Source: Blepharisma stoltei
Lineage: Eukaryota; Ciliophora; Heterotrichea; Heterotrichida; Blepharismidae
DNA: 64,000 bases
NCBI GenBank assembly: GCA_914767885.1
Contig: CAJZBQ010000029.1
Span: 310,001-374,000 of the forward strand
Reading direction: 5' to 3'
Of this stretch, positions 63,500 to 64,000 are shown piece by piece (position 1 is the first letter of the stretch; each line of letters opens with the position of its first letter). The notes below the pieces were generated by a model. It searched no databases. It saw only the letters and a program-made list of their open reading frames with translations, and was not told where the DNA came from. Both the position numbers and the translations under genes were made by a program.

Positions 63500-64000
63500 A
63501 TAAAATGGCCGGTGACGAGAGATCCGTCCTCCCCGTGGGAGATATCCTTATATATGTCTGGATGCGGGATTTAGTGCAAAAGATTCTCAAGGGTTGGGTT
63601 AGCCTCGAAGAGAGAGGAAAACACTAATTCTGCTGATTAGTAACTTGGCCAGAAGCGGCAGTTTTTTGCATCTTTTTTGCCTGCAATACCCAGGCCCAGA
63701 AATGGGTGTCCGACAGAGGCAGGCCTTTTTACCTGCCTAAGCCCCTTCGTGGCCTGTCCCGAACAAGTTCAAGCTTGATGGGCTTTTCATTCGGAGCTAA
63801 TCATGAGGAAGAGAGAAGACAGGCTAGGCAAGGGTTCAAGTGCTAGTCTCTCCGGTTTAAAAGGGACTCAGAAGTATGTGCACTATCGAGAAACCAGGAG
63901 ATTTAAGCCCGGGCTTCTATAATCTTCCATGTGCTGATCCCACAGCGGCCATTTTTAGAGCGCATGATACTCAGGGAAGTAGCACTTAAAATACTCTGCC
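63500..64000 (-). mobile_element. G-family insertion (G13), continues past window end
   Basis: Tail at left (attaaaataaaatggccgg), GC-rich to the window end, hairpin motif (cgagaaaccaggagatttaa) at 63897. It lies upstream of the aconitase fragment and probably interrupts it; the second repeat is out of view. Confidence 0.75.

Overview
The window looks like germline (micronuclear) DNA of a heterotrich ciliate close to Blepharisma. Four things in the sequence point there. (1) TGA is read as tryptophan: many ORFs that look broken become full-length proteins when TGA = W, while TAA and TAG still stop. (2) Introns are exactly 15 nt, GT...AG; seven are placed in five genes (703-717, 11047-11061, 11148-11162, 36165-36179, 36278-36292, 37453-37467, 57271-57285). 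(3) The background is AT-rich with very short intergenic gaps. (4) Most genes are interrupted inside their coding sequence by DNA whose exact removal between short direct repeats restores the frame, which is how internal eliminated sequences (IESs) behave. For nearly all interrupted genes I counted the spliced length and it is divisible by three.

Layout: 1-2.6 kb SLC25 carrier (5' end missing) and branched-chain ketoacid dehydrogenase E1-alpha; 2.7-11.2 kb three minus-strand genes (divergent PDI, WD-like protein, HOOK-family adaptor) carrying nine insertions; 12.5-15.1 kb hypothetical protein, TPR protein and V-ATPase subunit G; 15.5-21.8 kb one or two very large multi-pass membrane proteins; 22.3-30 kb four tandem secreted GH16 glucanase genes; 32-33.7 kb VDAC porin; 34-36.3 kb hypothetical protein and an R2R3-Myb; 36.9-41.5 kb cyclic-nucleotide-gated-type K+ channel with a three-deep nest of transposons; 41.6-45.8 kb small membrane protein, possible TRAPP-type subunit, and a 7TM protein fused to an RGS domain; 46-51.3 kb DNA polymerase delta catalytic subunit and a calcium-dependent protein kinase; 51.4-53.6 kb a long-inverted-repeat element; 53.7-58.9 kb second Myb, PH-domain repeat protein, MRH receptor-like protein; 59.5-62 kb arginine/serine-rich protein split by a 2-kb inverted-repeat element; then tRNA-Leu(UAG) and the 3' part of an aconitase.

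The mobile DNA falls into recognisable families. MITE-A (about 300-390 bp, ends CTCCC plus CTCCGTGAGCGAACAAAA) and MITE-B (about 735-775 bp, ends CTCCC plus TTTAAATTGGAACAAA) sit between 3-bp TNA repeats. A GC-rich family, called G here, has a one-sided tail like GCCATTTTATGTATA, a conserved internal hairpin and long, variable (9-17 bp) direct repeats, as retroposons have; removing each copy between its repeats restores the host gene. There are also pogo-like TA-bounded palindromes, 23-bp microhairpins, and unique 49-112 bp IESs. The genes are mostly unrelated housekeeping and signalling genes; the theme of the window is how much DNA must be cut out of them before they can be expressed.
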